Below are positions 1 to 5,891 of a stretch of 21,529 bases of DNA, one piece after another. This DNA comes from JBBDMC01 sp964441935 (lineage in GTDB: Bacteria > Pseudomonadota > Alphaproteobacteria > Rhizobiales > Kaistiaceae), in contig CAYTXI010000037.1 of NCBI GenBank assembly GCA_964441935.1, positions 1-21,529 on the forward strand, written 5' to 3'. Every line of letters begins with the position of its first letter. Positions within the stretch are counted from its first letter, which is position 1. Under the pieces are notes generated by a model. It was not told the DNA's origin, searched no databases, and saw only the letters and a list, made by a program, of their open reading frames with translations. Position numbers and translations under genes: made by a program.

Positions 1-445
1 CCTCGATCACCTTGGCCATGGTGAAGGTCTTGCCCGAGCCGGTGACGCCGAGCAGCACCTGGTCGCGCTCCTCAGCGTTGATGCCGGCGACAAGCTCGGC
101 GATGGCGGTCGGCTGGTCGCCCTTCGGCGTCAGCTCGGAGACGATCCGGAGCGGCACACCGCCTTCCGACTTCTCCGGCCGCGGCGGACGGTGCGGCACC
201 CAGGTCTTGTCGCGGAACTCCGGCCGGCCGCTCTCGATCAGCTTCGACAGCGCCTCGACGGTAGCGGTGACGCTGCTCTGCGGCAGCGCGCCGACTTCCT
301 CAAGTGCGACGTCGACGCCGGGCACCGGGTTGAGGCCGACGGCGGCGCGCTCCTGGGCCGAGCCGCGCCCGCCCATGGAGGTTCCGCGCGCCGTTTTCAG
401 TGGGCGTTGCGGCGCTTCAGAGAATCCCGATTTGCGTGGTGGCAT
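1..445 (-). CDS. uvrB: UvrABC excinuclease subunit B, N-terminal part (runs off the left edge)
   Basis: UvrB is the damage-verifying helicase-like subunit of nucleotide excision repair. It is loaded onto DNA by UvrA and then recruits UvrC. About 148 codons are visible. The Walker A segment GVTGSGKTFTMAKV ends at the window edge, preceded by RIVSELTPKGDQPTAI, the usual UvrB run-up to the P-loop. The N-terminus is extended by roughly 80 residues compared with E. coli UvrB, a style common in alphaproteobacteria, and includes KTARGTSMGG. I chose the ATG at 445 (MPPRKSGFSEAP); the ATG at 376 inside that extension is a weaker alternative. No strong Shine-Dalgarno sequence precedes either. The gene is divergent from the accessory cluster to its right, and no LexA box is evident upstream. 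The family assignment is secure; the exact start is not. Confidence 0.95.
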   Translation of the reverse strand, partial: MPPRKSGFSEAPQRPLKTARGTSMGGRGSAQERAAVGLNPVPGVDVALEEVGALPQSSVTATVEALSKLIESGRPEFRDKTWVPHRPPRPEKSEGGVPLRIVSELTPKGDQPTAIAELVAGINAEERDQVLLGVTGSGKTFTMAKVIE

Positions 446-504
446 GCGGCGAATATGGGGGAGAAGCGTACGAATGGCGAGAGCGGGTATCCGACGACGG
501 ACGA

Positions 505-546
505 TTGATGTAGGTCAATGGGCGGTCTGCACCAACGCGAATACTG
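505..546 (+). promoter_or_regulatory. FNR/FixK-like box with a correctly spaced -10 element
   Basis: TTGATGTAGGTCAA at 505-518 fits the FNR/Anr/FixK pattern TTGAT-N4-ATCAA with one mismatch (G for A at the start of the second half). Its centre is 511.5. A class II site sits at -41.5, which would put the transcription start near 553 and the -10 near 541-546, and AATACT/ATACTG lies at 540-546. The predicted start is about 22 nt upstream of the ATG at 575. On the opposite strand the equivalent -10 position (477-482) has no promoter-like sequence, so control of the plus-strand cluster is the better reading. This is inferred from pattern and spacing only. Confidence 0.5.
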
Positions 547-574
547 CCGCTGGCGGAGGATTGCGGGTCCCGGG

Positions 575-940
575 ATGGCGCGTTTTGGCTTCCGATTGTC
601 CGTACCACGCTCGGCGCGCGGGCCTCTCGCCGCGCTGGCCGTGATACTGCTGCTCCTTGCGATCGTCCCGGCAGGCCCCGCCGCTGCGCACACGACCGAC
701 GGCTACGCCGACGTTGTCTGCCCACTTGGAGGCTCGGCCGTGCATCACACGGATTGCGCGCCGCAGACGGACCACGCCGGTTGCCTCGGCCAGGGGGGAT
801 GCGTGGCCACCTTCACGCTCCCGGTGGCGGCCGACCTCGTCGTCCGCGCGGGTCCGCGGCGCTGGACGTTGGCGGACTGCCGCAATCCTACCGGACGCAG
901 TCCCTCGGTGACCACTCCGCCGCCCATTTCCGCGACCTGA
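575..940 (+). CDS. small exported Cys/His-rich protein, possibly metal-responsive
   Basis: This encodes 121 residues. The basic N-terminus (MARFGFRLSVPRSARG) and a hydrophobic core around residues 19-34 ending in PAAA form a clear signal peptide, so the mature protein should be periplasmic. The mature start is dense in possible metal ligands: HTTDGYADVVC, then HHTDC, HAGC and GGC within about 40 residues. The C-terminus ends in a Pro/Ser/Thr-rich stretch with TPPPIS. Short Cys/His-rich exported proteins ending in a similar proline motif occur in copper-resistance clusters (CopL/DUF2946-like), and the next genes fit that setting, but I cannot assign a family with certainty. I used the ATG at 575 because the signal peptide follows it directly; the frame is open further upstream, to an in-frame ATG at 518, but that segment does not look like protein. 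Confidence 0.6.
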   Translation: MARFGFRLSVPRSARGPLAALAVILLLLAIVPAGPAAAHTTDGYADVVCPLGGSAVHHTDCAPQTDHAGCLGQGGCVATFTLPVAADLVVRAGPRRWTLADCRNPTGRSPSVTTPPPISAT

Positions 941-1066
941 TTATTCCCCACCGCGCGCCGCCGGGCGACCACACCGGCGATCCCAGCCTGTGAACCACGA
1001 GGACAACCCTGACCGCCGGCGCGGCGCGCACGACCGACGAATCGATTTCCATGAGGAGAAACGGAC

Positions 1067-1629
1067 ATGAAAACGCTTACTATTGCGGTCGCCGCAGCCA
1101 CGCTACTGGCAACCGGCGCCACCTCTGGCTCCGCCCACCAGATCGGCGGCACAATGATGCAGCAAATGCAGCCCGGCGCCAGCCGGATGATGCCCAATTC
1201 GGGCCAAGGCGCCGCCGGGATGATGGGACCGGGCATGATGANNNNNNNNNNNNNNNNNNNNNNNNNNNNNNNNNNNNNNNNNNNNNNNNNNNNNNNNNNN
1301 NNNNNNNNNNNNNNNNNNNNNNNNNNNNNNNNNNNNNNNNNATGATGCCCAATTCGGGCCAAGGCGCCGCCGGGATGATGGGACCGGGCATGATGACGGG
1401 ACCGGGCATGATGATGGGCCCCGGCATGATGATGGGCGGCGGCATGTCGCACATGATGATCATCATGATGGACACCGACGGCGACGGCGCCCTGTCGCTC
1501 GAGGAGTACGAGGCGGTGCACAAGCGCATGTTCCACGCCATGGACCTCGACGGCGACGGCAAGCTCACCGGCGAGGAGATGGGCGCGTTCATGCAGGAAG
1601 CCTGGCCGGCGCCGGACCAAGACGAGTGA
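1067..1629 (+). CDS. exported Met-rich EF-hand protein, interrupted by an assembly gap
   Basis: The N-terminal half (MKTLTIAVAAATLLATG...) is a typical signal peptide. It is followed by a Met/Gly/Pro-rich tract of GMMGPGMM-type units and a His/Met segment (GGGMSHMMIIMM). Two canonical EF-hand loops come next, DTDGDGALSLEE and DLDGDGKLTGEE, with Asp at loop positions 1, 3 and 5 and Glu at 12. The start at 1067 has AGGAG upstream at 1054-1058. The 100-N gap at 1242-1341 puts the two halves in different frames, but its flanks are an identical 55-bp sequence. Joining 1067-1241 to 1397-1629 gives one uninterrupted 135-residue protein. The Met-rich tract suggests Cu(I)/Ag(I) binding in the periplasm and the EF-hands suggest Ca2+ binding; both roles are inferred. 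A cytochrome c gene follows 157 bp downstream. Confidence 0.85.
1187..1396. repeat. identical 55-bp direct copies flanking the gap (1187-1241 and 1342-1396)
   Basis: The 55 bases that end at the left edge of the N run are repeated without mismatch starting at the first base after it. Both copies begin ATGATGCCCAATTCGGG. The position of the copies, exactly abutting the gap, points to overlapping contig ends. The internally repetitive Met-Gly-Pro codons (atgatgggaccgggc units) would explain why an assembler failed to close them. Confidence 0.95.
1242..1341. other. assembly gap, 100 N
   Basis: There are exactly 100 undetermined bases, the conventional placeholder for a gap of unknown size. The flanking sequence is duplicated on both sides, so the gap is probably an unmerged contig overlap rather than missing DNA. 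Confidence 0.98.
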
Positions 1630-1727
1630 GTGCCGAGCCGAGGCGTTGACCGCGCTTCCACCTGTCGGTCCGGCGGCGGACGGGCACAAAGCCCGGCGCC
1701 GCCCGGCCGCAGAGCCGCCGAACGCCG

Positions 1728-1774
1728 GTGCACGCCGTTCTCTCATGAATGCCCGTGCACGCCGCTCTCTCTGA
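1728..1774. repeat. imperfect direct repeat upstream of the cytochrome c gene
   Basis: GTGCACGCCGTTCTCTCATGA (1728-1748) recurs as GTGCACGCCGCTCTCTCTGA (1755-1774), a period of 27 bp, ending 12 bp before the ATG at 1787. The GTGCAC core is itself palindromic. It could be two operator half-sites or a chance duplication; the second copy lies just before the AAGAGG ribosome-binding site. Confidence 0.6.
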
Positions 1775-1786
1775 CAAGAGGTATCG

Positions 1787-2227
1787 ATGGGCAACCTCCT
1801 TCGCTGGCTTTCACGGCCACAACTCTATGTCATCGCTGTCATTCTCGGCGGGATCGCGATCCTCGTGACGCGCTGGACCGTGTCAACGGGTCCCAGCCTC
1901 GTTGACGTCAACGTCCCACGGCAGCTTTCCGGCCTCGCGCAGCAGGGCAAGGTGCTGTTCGAGACAAATTGCGCCGAATGCCATGGCAAGGTCGGCGGAG
2001 GCACGGATCACGGTCCGCCGTTTATCCATGACATTTACAATCCGGGGCATCACGCCGATCTTTCATTTGTGCTGGCCGCTCGCAACGGCGTCCGCGCACA
2101 CCATTGGCCCTTCGGCAACATGCCACCGCAGCCGCAAGTGACCGAGGCCGAGGTCGGCGCCATCGTCCAGTATGTCCGTGAGTTGCAACAGGCGAACGGC
2201 ATCGGCTACCGGCCGCACACGATGTGA
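1787..2227 (+). CDS. membrane-anchored class I cytochrome c
   Basis: This encodes 146 residues. An uncleaved N-terminal membrane anchor lies at about residues 12-29, followed by a periplasmic domain with one haem-binding motif, CAECH, at residues 62-66. A likely axial Met is M112 in FGNMPP, before the C-terminal helix (EAEVGAIVQYVRELQ). Extra histidines (HDIYNPGHH, AHHW) lie between the haem motif and the Met. AAGAGG at 1775-1780 is the ribosome-binding site. It probably shuttles electrons at the outer face of the inner membrane; no cognate oxidase or dehydrogenase is in the window. It follows the Met-rich EF-hand gene on the same strand, and the two may share the upstream FNR-like promoter. 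Confidence 0.92.
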   Translation: MGNLLRWLSRPQLYVIAVILGGIAILVTRWTVSTGPSLVDVNVPRQLSGLAQQGKVLFETNCAECHGKVGGGTDHGPPFIHDIYNPGHHADLSFVLAARNGVRAHHWPFGNMPPQPQVTEAEVGAIVQYVRELQQANGIGYRPHTM

Positions 2228-2299
2228 CCGGCGAAACAGTGCACGACCGCAGCATGCGATCGACGCTTCGACCAGGACGCCGCAGCCAGTTTCCGCCTG

Positions 2300-2623
2300 C
2301 TACTTTTCGCCGACGCAGTCGGCGTAGATCGGGTTGTTTGGGTCGCCCTCGGTGATGAAGGCGTCGTTGCCCTTGTTCCAGAACACGACGGATTCGTCGG
2401 CATTCGCGTAGCGCGCGCCGGATCCGGACACGGTCTGCGCCAAGCTCATGACGCGGCCGTCGCTGAGAACGATGTCGACGCCGTCCGAATAGTACGTCGC
2501 GTCGATGGTCTTGCCGTCGGCACAGTCGTACCGAGCAACGGCGATTAGGTCCGCCGCCATCGCCGCGGAACTGCCGGCGAGGAGCATGAAGAAGGAAAGA
2601 AAAACATCTCGAAACGCCGCCAT
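2300..2623 (-). CDS. MliC-family exported lysozyme inhibitor-like protein
   Basis: This encodes 107 residues. MAAFRDVFLSFFMLLAG...AMAA is a signal peptide cleaved near residue 24. The mature domain shows the MliC pattern: RYDCADGKTIDATYYSDG, then IVLSDGRVMSL, SGSGARYAN and a Trp/Phe-rich strand VVFWNKGNDAFITEG. It ends in YADC, so C34 and C103 probably form the family's disulfide. MliC proteins bind C-type lysozymes in the periplasm or at the outer membrane. There is no lipobox Cys, so this one should be soluble. The ATG at 2623 gives the cleanest signal peptide; a GTG at 2641 or ATG at 2656 would only add a short extension. It is the only minus-strand gene within the plus-strand cluster. Confidence 0.85.
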   Translation of the reverse strand: MAAFRDVFLSFFMLLAGSSAAMAADLIAVARYDCADGKTIDATYYSDGVDIVLSDGRVMSLAQTVSGSGARYANADESVVFWNKGNDAFITEGDPNNPIYADCVGEK

Positions 2624-2737
2624 CGGGGCCACGCCTTTCACTTTCCGGCATAACATGGGTCGCGTCCGACCTAACGGCAAGCTTGGCGAGGCAACCGAGA
2701 CCGAGGGGACGGTCGTGTGGAATCGCGGGAGACGACG

Positions 2738-3589
2738 ATGATGATCGACGGCGTCATGCTTCTGTGGTTCGGGCTCACCGCGCTGTCGGCTGCCTTCGTC
2801 GCCATCGACGTCCGCGCGACGCCGGAGGACCCCACTCTGAAATGGGGGTTCGTCCTGGTCACGCTCTACGCGGGGCCGTTCGGCGCCTTCCTTTACGTGC
2901 TCGGTTGTCGCGAGCCGCTGCCGGGCCTGCACGAGCGCTATGTCGCCGTCCGCTGGCGCCAGGTTCTGGGCTCGACTATGCACTGCGTGGCCGGCGACGG
3001 CGTCGGCATCCTCGCTGGCGCGGTGATCGGCACGGCGATCGCGCTGCCGACGCTCGCCCACCTCACCCTGGAATACGTTCTCGGCTTCGCGTTCGGCTGG
3101 GCGATCTTCCAGGCGCTGTTCATGCGGGCCATGGCCGGTGGCTCCTACACAAAGTCGCTGGGCGCAACCTTCATGCCGGAGCTCCTGTCGATGAACTGCC
3201 TGATGGGCGGCATGATCCCGGTGATGACCATCGCTTTCGCCAGCACGCCCGGAGCGCACAATCCGACCACGCCGCTGTTCTGGTTCCGCATGTCGGTGGC
3301 GCTGATGGTCGGATTCGTCGTCGCCTACCCGATGAACTGGTGGCTGGTGACCAACCACCTGAAGCACGGCATGATGACCGTTCGTCGCACGGAGGTGGCC
3401 GCGCCCGGCCATGACCACGACGCCATGGCAATGGAGGGCGAGACGTCACACGCACGGGACACCCAGCCGATGCAGAGCAGCCACGGGGGCGCAAGGCCGC
3501 AACCAAACCTCGCTGTTAAGACGGTCTTGTCCTTCCTGGTGCTGGCGGCCGGCCTGGCCGTTGGCCTCGCTCTCGGCGGCCATGCCTAG
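2738..3589 (+). CDS. DUF4396 multi-pass membrane protein with His/Met-rich tail
   Basis: This encodes 283 residues. Membrane segments appear at about 5-24, 38-55, 88-105, 112-130, 155-169 and 183-203. Family hallmarks are STMHCVAGDGVGI (80-92, with H82 and C83) and PMNWWLVTNHLKHGMM (198-213). After the core comes a hydrophilic linker (220-257) rich in His and Met (PGHDHDAMAMEG, SSHGG), then one more hydrophobic helix (259-280) ending in GGHA. I chose the ATG at 2738 because GGGAG lies 6 bases upstream; an in-frame GTG at 2717 is possible. DUF4396 genes are often found with copper-handling genes, which agrees with the Met-rich and Cys/His-rich proteins here, but the biochemical role of the family is unknown. 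Confidence 0.85.
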   Translation: MMIDGVMLLWFGLTALSAAFVAIDVRATPEDPTLKWGFVLVTLYAGPFGAFLYVLGCREPLPGLHERYVAVRWRQVLGSTMHCVAGDGVGILAGAVIGTAIALPTLAHLTLEYVLGFAFGWAIFQALFMRAMAGGSYTKSLGATFMPELLSMNCLMGGMIPVMTIAFASTPGAHNPTTPLFWFRMSVALMVGFVVAYPMNWWLVTNHLKHGMMTVRRTEVAAPGHDHDAMAMEGETSHARDTQPMQSSHGGARPQPNLAVKTVLSFLVLAAGLAVGLALGGHA

Positions 3590-3682
3590 CCGTCTCCGGG
3601 GATCGCCTTGCTGAGATCTCAAGACGAGTCGACACCGACACGCTGATTGCCCGGCAACCAACACACCGTCAGGAGCAGCACC

Positions 3683-4153
3683 ATGCAAATCGAAACCGTC
3701 AACGCCGAATCTCGGCCCATGGTCTATGTCACACGTCCGTCGAGCATGAAGCCGGAGGAGATCTCCAACGTCATGCAAGAGGCGTTCGGTGTCATCGGAA
3801 GCTTCATCGGCCGTACCGGCATCGCGCCCGCGGGCCCGCCCCTCGCCGTTTATCACGACTGGGACGAGGCGAGCGGCAGCATGCAGATCGACGTCGGCTT
3901 CCCCGTCTCGACGACCGACGCAGCCAATGTCGAGGGTGAGGTCAAGGCCGGCATGACGCCGTCGGGCGAGGCGCTGAGGGCTATCCACCGCGGGCCCTAT
4001 GCGAAGCTCCGCGAGACCTACGGCGCACTGACGGCTCATATGAAGGAGCAAGGTCTGCCCAGACCGCAAGTCGCCTGGGAGGTCTATGTCTCCGACCCCG
4101 ACAAGACACCCGAGGACGAGCTCCTGACCGAGATCTACATGCCAGTCGCCTGA
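3683..4153 (+). CDS. GyrI-like small-molecule-binding domain protein
   Basis: This encodes 156 residues, cytoplasmic. It looks like a stand-alone GyrI-like/effector-binding domain, as found at the C-terminus of BmrR- and Rob-type regulators: the opening strand RPMVYVTRPS, a helix (PEEISNVMQEAFGVIGSFI), then PLAVYHDWDE, MQIDVGFPV and ALRAIHRGPYAKLRETYGAL, ending EVYVSDPDKTPEDELLTEIY with the conserved acidic residues. There is no DNA-binding domain, so it is not itself a transcription factor; single-domain members bind or hydrolyse small hydrophobic compounds. AGGAG at 3671-3675, 7 bases ahead, supports the ATG at 3683. It lies 93 bp after the DUF4396 gene on the same strand. Confidence 0.82.
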   Translation: MQIETVNAESRPMVYVTRPSSMKPEEISNVMQEAFGVIGSFIGRTGIAPAGPPLAVYHDWDEASGSMQIDVGFPVSTTDAANVEGEVKAGMTPSGEALRAIHRGPYAKLRETYGALTAHMKEQGLPRPQVAWEVYVSDPDKTPEDELLTEIYMPVA

Positions 4154-4173
4154 GGCGGCGCAGGCCGCGCGCG

Positions 4174-4203
4174 TTGGCGGCACGCCGCCGCTTCGTGCTA
4201 TGG
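4174..4203 (+). promoter_or_regulatory. possible sigma-70-type promoter of the ABM gene
   Basis: TTGGCG (4174-4179) and CTATGG (4198-4203) are 18 bp apart, 37 bp before the TTG start at 4241. The arrangement resembles other candidate promoters in this window (TTG-rich -35 and a -10 beginning CTA). It is a pattern match only. Confidence 0.3.
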
Positions 4204-4240
4204 ACGCTCCAACAACCGACCCATGTGAGGGAGGCCGGCC

Positions 4241-4540
4241 TTGATCGTCGTCACGGGGAATCTCCGCATCGCGCCAGAGGACATGGACAAGGCGCGTCCG
4301 CACATGCAGGCGGTCATCGAGGCTACTCGTAAGGAGGACGGCTGCCTCTCGTGCGCCTACGGCGAGGACGTTCTCGAACCGGGTTTCGTGCGCATCTCGC
4401 AGCGCTGGCTGAACTGGCAGGCCCTCGAGGCGCACGCCAAGACCCCCCACGTCGTGGCCTGGCGTGCCGCGCTCAAGGAGATCGGCGTTCTCCACCGCGA
4501 CGTCGTTGCCTACGAAGCGGGAGAGGCGCGCGAACTCTAG
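4241..4540 (+). CDS. antibiotic biosynthesis monooxygenase (ABM) domain protein
   Basis: This encodes 99 residues. The single domain has the ABM layout: VVTGNLRIAPEDMDKARPHM, then EATRKEDGCLSCAYGEDVLEPG and RISQRWLNWQALEAHAKTPH, with a C-terminal strand DVVAYEAGE. Members are small dimeric ferredoxin-like-fold proteins. Some are cofactor-free quinol or anthrone oxygenases, others stress-related proteins of unknown substrate. Translation should begin at the TTG at 4241, since GGGAGG (4229-4234) lies 6 bases upstream and the only nearby ATG (4223) is followed directly by a stop. Its substrate cannot be inferred. Confidence 0.88.
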   Translation: MIVVTGNLRIAPEDMDKARPHMQAVIEATRKEDGCLSCAYGEDVLEPGFVRISQRWLNWQALEAHAKTPHVVAWRAALKEIGVLHRDVVAYEAGEAREL

Positions 4541-4693
4541 ACTGGCGGCGATCGCGTTCGAACGCGCCGGACTTCCCCGGCTCACCTGCGGCGCGCACCG
4601 GGCGCGCGTTTACGACTTGTTTGCCTCTTGCTTAACAGAATCACGCCATCCTGGCTTTGATTCGTGTCGGGGCTAGCTTTTTGGGGGCCGCAA

Positions 4694-5008
4694 ATGAAAG
4701 CCAAATTCCGTTCGATCGTTGCTGCGATCGCCTTTGCCGCGCTCGCCGCACAGCCAATTGCGGCTAACGCCGCAGCCGCGTTGGTCCAGTCGTCCTCATC
4801 GTCCTCGGCGGCGGGCACCATCATGCCGATGGTCTGGGGCGTTGAGTTCATCTTGTGCACCGGCATGACCATGGGCTTGCAGGACACCCATGCGGCAGCC
4901 CTCGGGGTGGCGGTCAGCAACGCCGCCCGCCTGCGGGCCTTCCTCGTCTGCGCCTTCCCGGCGATCGGCCTACATCGACTGATGACCCACCAGCCGCCGC
5001 CGCAATAG
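4694..5008 (+). CDS. small exported protein of unknown function
   Basis: This encodes 104 residues. MKAKFRSIVAAIAFAALAAQPIAANA is a signal peptide with an AxA site near residue 26. A Ser-rich linker (six Ser in a row at 33-38) follows, then a hydrophobic domain with two cysteines, in EFILCTGMTMG (C55) and FLVCAFPAIG (C86), that may form a disulfide. I do not recognise a named family, though short exported proteins with a CxGMTxG motif occur widely in alphaproteobacteria. The ATG at 4694 is preferred over an in-frame GTG at 4664 because the signal peptide begins there. The ribosome-binding site is weak (GGGGG about 7 bases upstream). Confidence 0.72.
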   Translation: MKAKFRSIVAAIAFAALAAQPIAANAAAALVQSSSSSSAAGTIMPMVWGVEFILCTGMTMGLQDTHAAALGVAVSNAARLRAFLVCAFPAIGLHRLMTHQPPPQ

Positions 5009-5038
5009 CGGCGTCACGGGCGGCGCCGCGACCGCCGC

Positions 5039-5296
5039 TCACGACCTCAGCTTGGTGACAATGTGTTCGGCGGCCTCGGCCGCCCAGTCGTCGCTATCGC
5101 TCACCTCTTCCAGTAACTGGGCAAGGCGGCTAGCGCTGGCGAATTCGCCGAGACGGCCGAGAACGAAGGCAGCGCAGAATCCCGCCCAGCGCTCATCGAC
5201 CACGCCTTCCAGGACCACGCGTTCATACTCGTCGTGGAAGGCGCTCGCCGTCACCAGCGCCTTTTCGATGTCCGCCTTGGCCGGCAGATCGACCAT
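5039..5296 (-). CDS. small acidic alpha-helical protein of unknown function
   Basis: This encodes 85 residues, cytoplasmic and acidic. It seems wholly helical: DLPAKADIEKALVTASAFHDEY, then WAGFCAAFVLGRLGEF, RLAQLLEEVSDSDDW and EAAEHIVTKLRS. WAGFCAAFVLGRLG is the most distinctive segment. I recall similar hypothetical proteins in alphaproteobacteria but know no function. The ATG at 5296 is well supported by a G-rich Shine-Dalgarno region (GAGGGGGG) upstream. It converges with the exported-protein gene, whose stop is 30 bp away. Confidence 0.7.
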   Translation of the reverse strand: MVDLPAKADIEKALVTASAFHDEYERVVLEGVVDERWAGFCAAFVLGRLGEFASASRLAQLLEEVSDSDDWAAEAAEHIVTKLRS

Positions 5297-5771
5297 CGCA
5301 CCCCCCTCATGCTCCGGTCCTGCGGCCAAAGCATACCGCATTTTCCGATGCATCGAGCGTCGGACGGGCGACAGCCGCGAAGGCGGCACGCGGCGAACGC
5401 CCTGGCGCCCGCCGTAACAGGATCGAGATCTCGACGCTGCCGCCGACGAGGTCGTCGCTTTGAAGCGTCTCGTTAACGACGATTGCGGAAAACCGCGCGA
5501 CGATCATGAAAGCGCCCAAGGGAGACGTCGCATGTCCGATGCGTAACTGGAACGCGAGAGGTGCGCGACGCCGGCCGAGCAAGCCCTGAGCATCGGGTAG
5601 ACTCGCACCATGGGCCTGCCGGCCGTTCAGACACTGCCCGTTCAAAAAGAAAACGGGGCATCTTTCGATGCCCCTTTTTACTACCTGCCCGCCGGCGACA
5701 GCTCTTGCAACGGAGCCGCAACGCGGCGGAAGGCTACGATTGCCGCCGGCGAAAACCGGCGATGTCCCGCG
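5297..5771. other. intergenic stretch with one terminator and no convincing gene
   Basis: The stretch lies between the minus-strand 85-residue gene and the H1-like gene, also minus. It holds a strong hairpin terminator at 5655-5679 and a short GCCGG/CCGGC hairpin near 5742-5760, just past the H1-like stop codon. A minus-strand open frame (5307-5507 from an internal ATG) has no ribosome-binding site or recognisable domain, so I do not call it. Confidence 0.5.
5644..5680. terminator. bidirectional rho-independent terminator
   Basis: GGGGCATC (5655-5662) pairs perfectly with GATGCCCC (5667-5674) around a TTTC loop. A T run (5675-5679) follows on the plus strand, and an A-rich run (5644-5653) gives the U tract for minus-strand transcripts. 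The likely client is the minus-strand H1-like gene, whose stop is about 100 bp to the right. Confidence 0.85.
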
Positions 5772-5891
5772 TCACTTCCGCTTCGCGGACTTGCGCTTCG
5801 CCGTCCGGCGCTTCGCTGCCTTCTTCTTGGCGGGCTTCTTCTTCGCCGGCTTCCGCTTCGCCGGCTTCTTGCGTGTCGTCTTCCTAGCCAA
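5772..5891 (-). CDS. tiny histone-H1-like Lys/Arg-rich protein
   Basis: This is a 39-residue, extremely basic protein built of Lys/Arg/Ala/Pro units: start MARKTTRKKPAKRK, middle PAKKKPAKKKAAKR, end AKRKSAKRK. It has no acidic residues and no hydrophobic core, like the C-terminal tails of histone H1 and bacterial H1-like or AlgP-type proteins. It would bind nucleic acid non-specifically through charge, probably in the nucleoid; that is inferred from composition. The TTG start at 5891 has an excellent GGAGAGGAG Shine-Dalgarno 7 bases upstream. An in-frame ATG at 5909 would add MERRST but would place that Shine-Dalgarno inside the gene. Codons are regular AAG/CGC/GCG, consistent with selection on protein rather than low-complexity noise. 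Confidence 0.75.
   Translation of the reverse strand: MARKTTRKKPAKRKPAKKKPAKKKAAKRRTAKRKSAKRK

Noticed and set aside
745..1794. Minus-strand open frame crossing the N gap
   Set aside because: It is antisense to the Met-rich EF-hand gene. Its His-rich repeats are the complement of the ATG-rich tract, and its continuity depends on the arbitrary 100-N length.
5007..5039. AGCGGCG/CGCCGCT inverted repeat between the two convergent genes at 5008 and 5039
   Set aside because: Seven-base arms with a 19-base loop and no T tract; too weak to call a terminator.
5307..5507. Possible minus-strand small gene (from an ATG at 5507)
   Set aside because: No convincing ribosome-binding site, no familiar domain, and its end runs into the leader of the 85-residue gene.
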